Source: Bacillota bacterium | GTDB lineage: Bacteria; Bacillota; Clostridia; Lachnospirales; Lachnospiraceae | DNA length: 16,367 bases | Assembly: GCA_023402845.1 (NCBI GenBank) | Contig: JAEYFP010000027.1 | Location: 1 to 16,367, forward strand | Direction of reading: 5' to 3' | Shown here: positions 1 to 5,631 of the stretch, piece after piece | Layout: each line of letters starts with the position of its first letter | Numbering within the stretch: position 1 is the stretch's first letter | Translations under genes and position numbers: made by a program | The notes under the pieces: model-generated | The model's database searches: none | What the model was told of the DNA's origin: nothing | The model's input: only the letters and a program-made list of their open reading frames with translations

Positions 1-212
1 TCCGGGCGAAGGGATTCATATCCGTGACCGTGAAATTCCTCCAGCGGCGTTTCAAACAGCGCCCTGTCTGCTTCCATAATAGCGTCATCCACATATTTGA
101 GAGTCTCCCACTTGGTTCCCACATCCAGGGAACAGCTCTCTCCCATTCCTGCAAAGTACGAATCAGTACGGGCACAAAAACCCTCTATATCTAACTTTTT
201 CACCGCTCCCAT
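1..212 (-). CDS. Unrecognised protein, 5' part only; paralogue of the broken ORF at 904-1133
   Basis: Only the first 70 codons are in the window; the gene runs off the left edge. The ATG at 212 follows an excellent AGGAGG ribosome binding site six bases upstream, and lies 33 bp after the stop of the 217-aa gene, so the two are probably co-transcribed. The visible part begins MGAVKKLDIEGFCART and contains DDAIMEADRAL and PLEEF. Both blocks recur in the frameshifted ORF at 904-1133 (LDI.G...RT, then VD.AIM..D.AL....LEEF), so the two are tandem paralogues flanking the 217-aa gene. No signal peptide or membrane segment is visible in this part. I do not recognise the family. The location beside a type VII secretion operon and an EspG-like gene suggests a secretion-associated role, but that is inference from context. 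The coding call is firm; the function is unknown. Confidence 0.8.
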   Translation of the reverse strand, partial: MGAVKKLDIEGFCARTDSYFAGMGESCSLDVGTKWETLKYVDDAIMEADRALFETPLEEFHGHGYESLRP

Positions 213-245
213 GCTTATCCTCCTGTTACATAGCCCTCTCCCGTA

Positions 246-899
246 TTACTCATCCGATTCCACCTCCAACAGCTGGGCAAGTTTTCTGCGCACCGCTCCT
301 GTTTCCCAGTCTTCACAGGTATTCTTCAGGCGGTCATAGCTGTGACATGCTTCTTTATTCCAAAAAAAGATCCGGCTCTCTTCCTGTTCTGCTTCCCTCT
401 TCCCTGCATAAATAACCTGTTCCGTACTGTATGTTTCCAGCTTCTCATAAAAGGCAGCTTCACTCATCTCATATCTTCTCGGCATGGAAAACCGCCTGCA
501 GCCCTGCCGCAGATCCGGATATGCCTGCAAGAGTGCATACAGAATGACACGGCGGCGGCTCATCTGTATGGATACCGACTCGATCTTCTCTTCCTTATCC
601 CACTTCAGCGCAAGCTGAACAACCTCGTCTTCCTCCAGAAACCCGATTCTGGATTGATTGAGAAATACCTTTTTTTCAGCCTTCTTGTATAAGTCCAGCA
701 GCTTGACAGCAAGCAGTCCGGCAGCACTTAAGTTGCCGTCTGCCTTCGCAAGTCCCTTATCCAAAAGCCCTACACAGGCTCTCGCAACTACTTCTCTTTC
801 GCTTTCCTTCGCAGCATCCCATGTAAGAGGGACGCCTGCTATGGGCTTTCCATCCAACAGGCTGTTAAAACACATCATTTCTTCCATCGTAAATTCCAT
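246..899 (-). CDS. 217-aa cytoplasmic protein, possible EspG-like ESX/T7SS chaperone
   Basis: The ATG at 899 is preferred because GGGGAGG lies 8 bases upstream and the previous ORF ends only 4 bp earlier. The same frame stays open up to 1346, but that extension overlaps the coding frame of the upstream ORF and does not look like protein. There is no signal peptide or membrane segment. The opening MEFTMEEMMCFNSLLDGKPI, followed by AGVP, then a helix leading to LLDKGLAKADG (residues 45-55), resembles the layout of EspG-type chaperones: 'hT.eEl..L..llg....P' followed by an 'L...GLl..dG' turn. EspG proteins bind WXG100/PE-PPE-type substrates in mycobacteria. The middle carries a long charged helix and a strand-rich part (about 85-120), then a mixed C-terminus. 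The assignment rests on motif shape and on the neighbouring T7SS genes, so it is tentative. It could instead belong to one of the uncharacterised DUF families found in Firmicutes T7SS loci. Confidence 0.75.
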   Translation of the reverse strand: MEFTMEEMMCFNSLLDGKPIAGVPLTWDAAKESEREVVARACVGLLDKGLAKADGNLSAAGLLAVKLLDLYKKAEKKVFLNQSRIGFLEEDEVVQLALKWDKEEKIESVSIQMSRRRVILYALLQAYPDLRQGCRRFSMPRRYEMSEAAFYEKLETYSTEQVIYAGKREAEQEESRIFFWNKEACHSYDRLKNTCEDWETGAVRRKLAQLLEVESDE

Positions 900-903
900 A
901 TCA

Positions 904-1133
904 TCAACCTCCCCGTATCTCATACTTCTTATCAAATTCTCTGCTGTAAAGCAGCTCATCGATGTTCTCACTGTTTGCAAAGAGAAATTCCTCCAGGCCA
1001 GCTTCTCCCAGCGCCGCATCCACAGCCATAATGGCTTTATCCACTTCCCGCAGGGCATCATACCCAATACATGAAATGATGCTCCTTCTACTTCCACAGA
1101 CATTGTCCGCTGCGTGAGTCCGCCGATATCCAA
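904..1133 (-). pseudogene. Frameshifted short ORF, paralogue of the partial gene at 1-212
   Basis: Two reading frames each match a different part of the intact paralogue at 1-212. One frame gives QLDIGGLTQRTMS (against KLDIEGFCARTDS, 7 of 13 identical). The frame used further downstream gives YDALREVDKAIM then AVDAALGEAGLEEF (against WETLKYVDDAIM then EADRALFETPLEEF, 14 of 26 identical). The join falls at a GGG run at 1063-1065. Adding one G there would fuse them into one product of about 76 aa ending FDKKYEIRGG. No canonical slippery heptamer is seen, so a real one-base deletion or a sequencing error is likelier than programmed frameshifting. Start is uncertain: TTG at 1133 has AAGGAAG 8 bases upstream; ATG at 1193 is in frame but lacks a ribosome binding site. 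The stop lies 4 bp before the 217-aa gene, so the two were built as an operon. Function unknown. Confidence 0.65.
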
Positions 1134-1185
1134 CTGTTTTTCTTCCTTTTGAATTGTCCAATATCGATTCACAAATTTCAATACC

Positions 1186-1223
1186 TTTTGCATAAGTGAC
1201 AGAGTTTTTGTATAACTGACAGA
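1186..1223 (-). repeat. Two-copy 18-bp direct repeat with 20-bp period upstream of the broken ORF
   Basis: On the minus strand the units read TCTGTCAGTTATACAAAA (1223-1206) and TCTGTCACTTATGCAAAA (1203-1186), 16 of 18 identical. Their period is 20 bp, close to two DNA helical turns, as expected when two regulator subunits bind the same face. The nearer copy contains the in-frame ATG at 1193-1191. The farther TTATAC could serve as a -10 element with TTCAAC 17 bp upstream. The operator or promoter role is inferred from spacing and position. Confidence 0.5.
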
Positions 1224-1315
1224 ATTTCTAAAGTTGAAACAACATTTCTTTGTAAGGTAATGGTTTGTCACAAAATTATATTTATTGTTTTCCCAAGGCT
1301 GCTTACTACGTAAAG

Positions 1316-1345
1316 TGGGCGGAAGCAGTCTGCTGCTTCCGCCCA
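1316..1345 (-). terminator. Strong hairpin, probable terminator after the PNPOx-like gene
   Basis: A perfect 13-bp GC-rich stem with a 4-base loop: on the plus strand TGGGCGGAAGCAG, loop TCTG, CTGCTTCCGCCCA. On the minus strand it is followed only by ACTTTACG, so the T tract is weak and termination may be partial. It lies about 170 bp past the PNPOx-like stop, the only gene ending nearby on either strand, which supports a terminator or 3'-end stabilising role. Confidence 0.65.
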
Positions 1346-1512
1346 TTCTATATTGGCAGTTTGCTCATTTTATTGTAAAATAACTACACCTGCAAAATAT
1401 CCGATCGGGATTATGAAAAATTCCAGCGTCTTTCTGGCGGAATAAACCCAGCCGATCCCTATTTGCTCCCATAACAGGGCTTGCAATACGCCTCACCAAA
1501 GCTAAATAATTA

Positions 1513-1986
1513 TTATTTATATTCCTTGCGGTAAATCGCATTACGAAAATCCCAATATTCCATATAGGGCTTTGTTAATTCATAATTCCATAAATAAACC
1601 AGAGTGGGTGTAATTTCCAGAAGCCGCTCCGTCGGCAAAGCGGAATATGCCTTATAGGAGCCCCTAAAATGCTTTTTATAAGCATCTGTAAAGAATACAT
1701 TTTTGCCATCTAGGGGTCTTCCAATGCAGCGGCAAATTCCTTCGATCGAAAAATTCTTCCAACATACGGCGACATTCGGATTTTCAGAAACCTGCTTGAA
1801 TTTCAGATAAGTTTCGTCAGTCTGACAGTAAAATTTCCCGTCAATCCTGATCATACTCATCGAGCGGGATGTCACACGGTTTTCCGCGCAGGTGGACAGG
1901 GTCATAATGTCGTGAGAGCTGATTTTTTTCCATAGTCCTGGCAGATGCCAGGAAAATTTCTCACTTTGATTTTCACTGAAATCCAT
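1513..1986 (-). CDS. Pyridoxamine 5'-phosphate oxidase-like (flavin split-barrel) protein
   Basis: 157 aa from the ATG at 1986, which has GAAGG five bases upstream. A GTG at 2004, overlapping the previous stop as GTGA, would add six residues but has a poorer site. Residues from about 20 to 105 follow the PNPOx-like split-barrel pattern: LSTCAENRVTSRSMSMI, then IDGKFYCQTDETYLKFKQV, then ENPNVAVCW. This is the usual 'TS...R.M..I..DG..YF.T......K..Q...NP.VAl' signature of small FMN-binding proteins. The C-terminal third (LEITPTLVYLWNYEL onwards) is the helical and strand cap of the same class. Known members bind FMN, F420 or haem and act as reductases or oxidases; the substrate cannot be read from sequence. 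It is the last gene of the WYL regulator cassette and is probably translationally coupled to the effector-binding gene. Confidence 0.85.
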   Translation of the reverse strand: MDFSENQSEKFSWHLPGLWKKISSHDIMTLSTCAENRVTSRSMSMIRIDGKFYCQTDETYLKFKQVSENPNVAVCWKNFSIEGICRCIGRPLDGKNVFFTDAYKKHFRGSYKAYSALPTERLLEITPTLVYLWNYELTKPYMEYWDFRNAIYRKEYK

Positions 1987-2000
1987 ACTCACCTTCAACC

Positions 2001-2456
2001 TCACTTCAAGCCTATGTAAATATGAATCTCGGCATTTTCGCAGTCACTGTTCTGATACTCCTCAAAATCATAGGCAAATGCACGGTTTAAATTCATTTTC
2101 CAAAGCTCCTGCCAAAACTCCGCGACTGCGGTTACCATATTTCCCTTGACGATAAACTTGGCATAGCTCCCTGCTGGAATCTTTCGTACTGTAAAGCGGC
2201 CCGGAATATCGGCAGCATCGGTCACCGCACAGGCAACCATTACTGTATAATCGCCCTTTTCATCGGCCGCATAGTCGGTGTAAATGCCAAGCGCTTTGCT
2301 GTCGGCTTTGTTTTTAATGAGAGGATACCCTTCTTCCATATAGAAATTCTGCCATAGTCCGCCGATGGTTTTGCCCATATCGGGAGAAGTGTTGTTTGTC
2401 CGTGCACAAAATCCCACGACTGTCTTTTCTTTTAAATCTACGATTTCATAGTTCAT
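2001..2456 (-). CDS. GyrI-like / AraC-type effector-binding domain protein
   Basis: 151 aa, starting at an ATG with GAGG eight bases upstream. It consists of a single effector-binding domain without any DNA-binding part. It opens with MNYEIVDLKEKTVVGFCAR, and has a central LWQNFYMEEGYPLI and a YTDYAADEKGDYTVMVACAV strand pair. Next come the characteristic IPAGSYAKFIVKG segment and the FWQELWKMNLNRAFAYDFEEY tail, ending in EIHIYIGLK. This layout is typical of stand-alone GyrI/SOUL-fold proteins that bind small hydrophobic or cationic ligands. Here it follows a WYL transcription regulator, so it may sense or sequester the ligand that regulator responds to; that link is inference. It runs into the PNPOx-like gene (14 bp before the preferred ATG, or overlapping the GTG alternative). 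An AT-rich hairpin that includes its ribosome binding site is listed separately. Confidence 0.85.
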   Translation of the reverse strand: MNYEIVDLKEKTVVGFCARTNNTSPDMGKTIGGLWQNFYMEEGYPLIKNKADSKALGIYTDYAADEKGDYTVMVACAVTDAADIPGRFTVRKIPAGSYAKFIVKGNMVTAVAEFWQELWKMNLNRAFAYDFEEYQNSDCENAEIHIYIGLK

Positions 2457-2464
2457 TGCAATAC

Positions 2465-2489
2465 CTCATTTCATTTTTGATAAAATGAG
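2465..2489 (-). promoter_or_regulatory. Inverted repeat that can pair with the ribosome binding site of the effector-binding gene
   Basis: On the minus strand CTCATTT (2489-2483) is complementary to AAATGAG (2471-2465), and the second arm contains most of the GAGG ribosome binding site. With an 11-base loop the stem is weak (7 bp, AT-rich), so any translational control would be modest. It is seen directly in the sequence; the regulatory role is inference. Confidence 0.4.
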
Positions 2490-2500
2490 CATAGCATGAA

Positions 2501-2526
2501 AAATGTGACATCTGTATGTCACATTT
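2501..2526 (-). promoter_or_regulatory. Perfect 11-bp palindrome at the end of the WYL regulator gene: operator and/or terminator
   Basis: Arms AAATGTGACAT and ATGTCACATTT surround a 4-base centre. The stop codon of the regulator (2521-2519) lies inside it. On the minus strand the right arm runs into TTTTTC, so it could be a weak terminator for the regulator gene. The embedded TGACATCTGT (plus strand 2506-2515) also occurs upstream of the regulator itself at 3466-3475, which favours an operator for that regulator. The two roles do not exclude each other. Confidence 0.55.
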
Positions 2527-3427
2527 CATATCTGTCTGAAATTCTTTTTAACAGCCCGGAAAATTCATGGCGGTATTCCTTTGGCGAAATAATTTCCGCC
2601 TTCTCCCCAAAGGTCAGAATATACCGGTAAAACGCTGAGACATCCGACCATGTAAAGGTCAGAATAATATCACCGGCCTCGTCAAACTGTAACATCTGGG
2701 GCCCAAACTCGTCCACGATCCGCCATTTTAATGCTCGATCAAATTTCACGACCGCCTTGATATCTCCCCTTGTGTGCAGAAGCTTGTCGCAGATATATGC
2801 GGGGACCTCACGCTGTTCGCATCTTTCTCCTGTACGCTTCAAATTTGTCAGCCTCGTCAGCTTGAACATCCTGAAGTCCTTCCGCATCGTGCAGTAGCCC
2901 CATACATACCAGTTCGACCACTGGAAAATAAGGTGATATGGCTCGATTTCGCGCTGATTTTCTCCATCGGGAGCAAAATAAGTGAAAGAAATTTTTTCAT
3001 TATTGTTCATAGCGGTTTTGATCAGCTCTATTTTATCGGAGACTGCAGATTTATCCCATGCGGAGAGATCAATGATGATGCGGCTGCCTGCATCCAGCAT
3101 TCCCGAAGTATCAGCAGAAAGCTTCTCCATAAGCTGACGGTAGCGGCTTGTGCCGCTTACGCTGTCAAGGCTTTGCAGACCTGCAAGAATTGCCTTCATC
3201 TCCTCGGAGGAAAACAAGGTGCGATCGATTTTGAAGCCCTCCATGATGGAAATCCCCCCGCCCTGTCCCTTTGCTGTTACAATCGGAATTCCGGCACAGC
3301 AAAGGCTGTCGATATCACGAATAATCGTACGGCGTGATACCTCAAATTTTTTCGCAAGCTCCTCGGCGGTCACCCTTTCCTTTTGCAGAAGGATAGACAG
3401 AATGCCAATCAGACGATCGATTTTCAT
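2519..3427 (-). CDS. WYL-domain transcriptional regulator (YafY/YobV type)
   Basis: 302 aa. The ATG at 3427 is chosen over the in-frame start at 3448 because AGAGG lies 8 bases upstream. Residues 1-60 form a winged helix-turn-helix of the HTH_11/DeoR-like kind: RLIGILSILLQKERVTAEEL, then AKKFEVSRRTIIRDIDSL and a GGGI wing. Residues about 140-205 are the WYL domain: a basic IEPYHLIFQW strand, then SNWYVWGYCTMRKDFRMFKL (WYV in place of the eponymous WYL) and TRLTNL. Residues about 220-295 match the C-terminal WCX extension. WYL proteins bind ligands, often nucleic acids or nucleotides, and usually regulate adjacent genes. The likely targets here are itself and the two downstream genes. The cassette sits between two secretion-related gene groups on the same strand. 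A motif shared by two upstream regions supports autoregulation. Confidence 0.93.
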   Translation of the reverse strand: MKIDRLIGILSILLQKERVTAEELAKKFEVSRRTIIRDIDSLCCAGIPIVTAKGQGGGISIMEGFKIDRTLFSSEEMKAILAGLQSLDSVSGTSRYRQLMEKLSADTSGMLDAGSRIIIDLSAWDKSAVSDKIELIKTAMNNNEKISFTYFAPDGENQREIEPYHLIFQWSNWYVWGYCTMRKDFRMFKLTRLTNLKRTGERCEQREVPAYICDKLLHTRGDIKAVVKFDRALKWRIVDEFGPQMLQFDEAGDIILTFTWSDVSAFYRYILTFGEKAEIISPKEYRHEFSGLLKRISDRYEM

Positions 3428-3465
3428 GGTAATACCTCTTTGCGGCAAACTATTCAGCAGAGCTT

Positions 3466-3475
3466 TGACATCTGT
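3466..3475. promoter_or_regulatory. TGACATCTGT motif upstream of the WYL regulator
   Basis: This exact 10-mer is also found at 2506-2515 in the palindrome upstream of the effector-binding gene. Here it lies about 40 bp upstream of the regulator ATG and is followed by TTCACAGA, part of a small TCTGT/ACAGA inverted repeat. A shared site before the regulator and before its neighbour is the usual pattern for a locally acting, autoregulated factor; binding is inferred. Confidence 0.45.
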
Positions 3476-3505
3476 TTCACAGACTCTAAAACCCGGCTCA
3501 TCGAA

Positions 3506-3534
3506 AAATTAAATTTTTTATCTCGACTCGTCAA
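3506..3534 (-). promoter_or_regulatory. Candidate promoter of the WYL regulator cassette
   Basis: On the minus strand TTGACG (3534-3529) and TAATTT (3511-3506) are separated by 17 bp, about 80 bp upstream of the regulator ATG. The -35 matches the consensus at 5 of 6 positions but the -10 at only 3 of 6. The surrounding 140-bp spacer is AT-rich and holds no convincing terminator for the secretion operon. Confidence 0.3.
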
Positions 3535-3574
3535 GCTTATCATATTTCTATTAATAATGACAGCCATTTTTAGA

Positions 3575-4324
3575 TCAGCCCTCTTCCTCCAGCCTGCGCA
3601 CACGTTCAATAGCCAAGGCAAGCTCGGCCTCAGGATCGTAGGCCGGGTTCTCCCCGTCAGAAGCCGTATCTTCCTGTCTCTTTGTTCTTTTCTTTTTATT
3701 CTCATCAACCAGATACTTAGCTCCCAGCAAAGCTCCTCCGCCAACGGCTCCGCTTAAAGCACCCACTCCTGCCGCAGAACCCATCTCGTGATCTGCGAAA
3801 ACAGAACCTGCCGCAGAACCCGGAAGTGACGCTTCTGTCGATGCAGACACCGCGGCCGGATCCCATGCCCCGGTATCTGCGAAGGAGACTGCTGCCACAC
3901 TTTGGACGTTGATGGAATGTTCCGTATAATTGACGGTCGTGGAAGTCTGGCCGGAAGAGACCGCACCCGTTGCTCCTGTTGCCGCCCCTCCTGCCGAAGC
4001 CACTGTTACCGGATTCTTATAGAAGTCGCGATTGTGTGCTTTCAGATTATCTACTTTTTTCACTTGCCGCGTTTCCGTACCGGTATAGGTTTCCACCGTT
4101 TTGCTTAGCAGTTCTCCGGCAGTGTTAACCACCATTCGTGATTCTCCAAGCTGTGTATTCAGCTTTTGCAAGTTATTTCTTACTTCAGCAAGCATTTGAT
4201 CCTGCCCAAGCTTACCCTTTACCTGATTCACACGTTCTGCATAATCATCTATCAGCTTAGCTGCCGCTTTCAGCTCTTCTCCCTGCTTTGCGAGCATTTT
4301 GTATGAAACCTTATAATTTGCCAC
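3575..4324 (-). CDS. 249-aa T7SS-associated protein: helical head, Ala/Gly/Ser linker, glycine-zipper-like segment, charged tail
   Basis: Starts at a GTG (4324) with GGGGGAG six bases upstream; the nearer ATG at 4329 is out of frame and meets a stop after about 20 codons. Residues 1-105 are predicted all-helical and heptad-like (KLIDDYAERVNQVKGKLG, then NNLQKLNTQLG), similar in size to WXG100/LXG-type helical hairpins but without a W-x-G motif. Residues 106-180 are a low-complexity Ala/Gly/Ser/Thr stretch. Residues 182-206 (SAAGVGALSGAVGGGALLGA) resemble a glycine-zipper membrane-active segment. A basic patch (KKKRTKR) and an acidic helical tail (YDPEAELALAIERVRRLEEE) follow. It is the last gene of the EssC operon, the usual place for a substrate or an associated factor. 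It could be a secreted substrate, a pore-like protein or a structural component; I cannot decide between these. No toxin domain is visible. Confidence 0.88.
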   Translation of the reverse strand: MANYKVSYKMLAKQGEELKAAAKLIDDYAERVNQVKGKLGQDQMLAEVRNNLQKLNTQLGESRMVVNTAGELLSKTVETYTGTETRQVKKVDNLKAHNRDFYKNPVTVASAGGAATGATGAVSSGQTSTTVNYTEHSINVQSVAAVSFADTGAWDPAAVSASTEASLPGSAAGSVFADHEMGSAAGVGALSGAVGGGALLGAKYLVDENKKKRTKRQEDTASDGENPAYDPEAELALAIERVRRLEEEG

Positions 4325-4337
4325 CGCATACTCCCCC

Positions 4338-4664
4338 TTATCTCATGGTGTTGCTCGGCAGCTTCGGCAGCTTAGATGCCTCATTCTGCACGGATTTTTC
4401 GTTGCGCTCATAAGTATCTGCCGATTCGTACAATGCATTTTCCAGTTTTGCCACAGTCTTCAGACTCTCGTCACATTTATCCAGGAGCTTCTGGAAGCTT
4501 GCGGAAAATGTTGTCGCTGCATCGCCGGTCCATACCCCTTTCAAAGAGTCTACCTGACCTTTGGAAGACTGCAGGCTATTCAGTAAATTTTTATGGCAGC
4601 CGCCGATGTCACCCGCTATCTTGCGCAGCTTGGCAGGATCTGCCTGTATTTGCATTTCAGCCAT
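4338..4664 (-). CDS. WXG100 family protein (EsxA-like), WTG type with YxxxE
   Basis: 108 aa, a typical WXG100 length. The family turn W45-T46-G47 (SLKGVWTGDAATTF) links two predicted helices. YERNE at 85-89 fits the YxxxD/E export signal of type VII substrates. After it the chain extends by about 19 residues rich in Lys and Pro (KLPKLPSNTMR), longer than a minimal EsxA. The ATG directly follows the stop codon of the upstream WXG gene, and its GGGAGG site lies within the last codons of that gene, so translation is tightly coupled. WXG100 proteins form hetero- or homodimers and are secreted through EssC-type machines. It is likely a substrate or partner of the 249-aa protein encoded just downstream. 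Confidence 0.92.
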   Translation of the reverse strand: MAEMQIQADPAKLRKIAGDIGGCHKNLLNSLQSSKGQVDSLKGVWTGDAATTFSASFQKLLDKCDESLKTVAKLENALYESADTYERNEKSVQNEASKLPKLPSNTMR

Positions 4665-4976
4665 CTATTTTCTACCTCCCATCTTGGATTTAATTGCTTC
4701 AGCGGCTGCCGTATCAGCCTTTCCGTATGTAGTAGCAATCGTCGTTAAGGATGAGGAGCAGCTATTAATTGCCTCTGCGAGCTGCAGGAAGTTCGTCGTG
4801 TTTTGTTTGTACGCATTTTGATATGCTACAGCAGCCTCACCTTTCCAAAGCTGCTGAAGATTTCCCACAGCCTCATCCAGTTTTTTAATCTGATTCATCA
4901 TCGTTGCATAAATTTTATCTAATTCTCCTGCCACATTTTTCATTTTTTGCATATCTACTGTTGTTAACGTTGCCAT
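4665..4976 (-). CDS. WXG100 family protein (EsxA-like), WKG type with YxxxD
   Basis: 103 aa, start ATG preceded by GGAGGGTG. W44-K45-G46 (QQLWKGEAAVAYQNAY) is the family turn between two helices, and Y84-G-K-A-D88 is a textbook YxxxD export signal near the C-terminus. Among the five WXG100 proteins here this one most resembles a canonical secreted EsxA. It is the third from last gene of the operon, 13 bp after the preceding WXG gene. The product is expected in the cytoplasm as a dimer until export. Confidence 0.93.
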   Translation of the reverse strand: MATLTTVDMQKMKNVAGELDKIYATMMNQIKKLDEAVGNLQQLWKGEAAVAYQNAYKQNTTNFLQLAEAINSCSSSLTTIATTYGKADTAAAEAIKSKMGGRK

Positions 4977-4989
4977 ATTTCACCCTCCT

Positions 4990-5286
4990 TCATATATTTT
5001 GCGCAAGCTGCTTTGCCGCGGCCTCTGCTTCCTGCATCTTTTTCGCAGCGGTTCGCAAAAATTCTGCGGTATCTTTTAGATATTTGGCTTTTTTACCGAG
5101 ATCCTCCTGCACGCCGCGTAAATAGCTAACGTATGCCTTGGCTGCATTACCGGTCCATGCAGCCTCGATGTTGCTCGATATTTCAGTCATTTTCTTTATG
5201 CAGCTATTTTGCATATCACCGGCAATTTCATCCAGCTGCTTGGCTTGATTAATGGTCTGATTGTAATCAAACTTAATTGCTGCCAT
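4990..5286 (-). CDS. WXG100 family protein, WTG type without YxxxD/E
   Basis: 98 aa, ATG with GGGGGA upstream. W44-T45-G46 (IEAAWTGNAAKAYVSYLRGV) marks the turn between two long helices; the C-terminus (KKMQEAEAAAKQLAQ) is Ala-rich, helical and lacks a YxxxD/E signal. In the family, a member without the signal often pairs with one that carries it, so its neighbour at 4665-4976 is a reasonable heterodimer candidate; that pairing is inference. Confidence 0.92.
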   Translation of the reverse strand: MAAIKFDYNQTINQAKQLDEIAGDMQNSCIKKMTEISSNIEAAWTGNAAKAYVSYLRGVQEDLGKKAKYLKDTAEFLRTAAKKMQEAEAAAKQLAQNI

Positions 5287-5297
5287 TACTTTCCCCC

Positions 5298-5621
5298 TTA
5301 CCGCATAGTCCTCTCAAACTTGAGAGACTTGCCCGTTTCCTGTATGTTTTTTTCTGTCTTGTCATAGATTCCGGCGAGCTCCTTAAGAGTCCCCGGATAC
5401 CCTCCCAGCGCTGCGGAAAGATCAGCAGAACTTTTCTGTATCTGTTCTACCGTGTTTTTTATATCGTCAGATACATCTCCCTGCCAATTTCCGCGCAAAG
5501 TGCTCATTGCCTTGTTCCAGTCATCAAACAGACGGTTCAGTTCCTTCACAGCACTTTCAATCGTATCCGCAGTCGCGGCAAACAACTTCGTGTCAATTTT
5601 ACTTTCATTTCCCGTGGACAT
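5298..5621 (-). CDS. WXG100 family protein, WQG type with YxxxE
   Basis: 107 aa from the second ATG (5621). The first ATG, at 5627, follows GAGGAG with no spacing, whereas the second is 6 bases away, so the shorter form is preferred. W46-Q47-G48 (STLRGNWQGDVSDDI) is the turn motif. Y86-DKT-E90 fits the YxxxD/E signal and is followed by a short basic tail. The same DKTE block occurs in the adjacent WXG gene at 5632-5931 with F in place of Y, suggesting that the two arose by duplication and may form a pair. Confidence 0.9.
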   Translation of the reverse strand: MSTGNESKIDTKLFAATADTIESAVKELNRLFDDWNKAMSTLRGNWQGDVSDDIKNTVEQIQKSSADLSAALGGYPGTLKELAGIYDKTEKNIQETGKSLKFERTMR

Positions 5622-5631
5622 ATCCATCTCC

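Larger units (their letters stand above)
1134..1512. other. 379-bp spacer between the broken ORF and the PNPOx-like gene
   Basis: I see no convincing complete gene here. Reading right to left it holds about 165 bp of unassigned sequence after the PNPOx-like stop, the strong hairpin at 1316-1345, an AT-rich stretch, and the 20-bp-period direct repeat at 1186-1223 that precedes the broken ORF. It probably marks the boundary between two transcription units. Confidence 0.6.

Noticed and set aside
246..1346. One continuous 366-aa reading frame on the minus strand
   Set aside because: Only the part from 899 down has protein-like composition and a ribosome binding site; upstream of it the frame is Trp/Met/Cys-rich, overlaps a different frame matching a paralogue, and runs through the hairpin.
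1459..1500. Short peptide FGEAYCKPCYGSK before a stop codon, resembling a zinc-finger or LIM-like C-terminal end
   Set aside because: Stops lie just upstream in the same frame and there is no start or ribosome binding site. It could be a remnant of an alternative C-terminus of the PNPOx-like gene, but 13 residues are not enough.
3500..3520. AT-rich AAAAATTAAATTTTTT hairpin as terminator of the T7SS operon
   Set aside because: The stem is made entirely of A-T pairs and would be too weak; it is simply an AT-rich spacer that may contain the cassette promoter.
3454..3744. 96-aa minus-strand ORF overlapping the end of the 249-aa protein gene
   Set aside because: Most of it is another frame of that gene; no ribosome binding site and biased composition.
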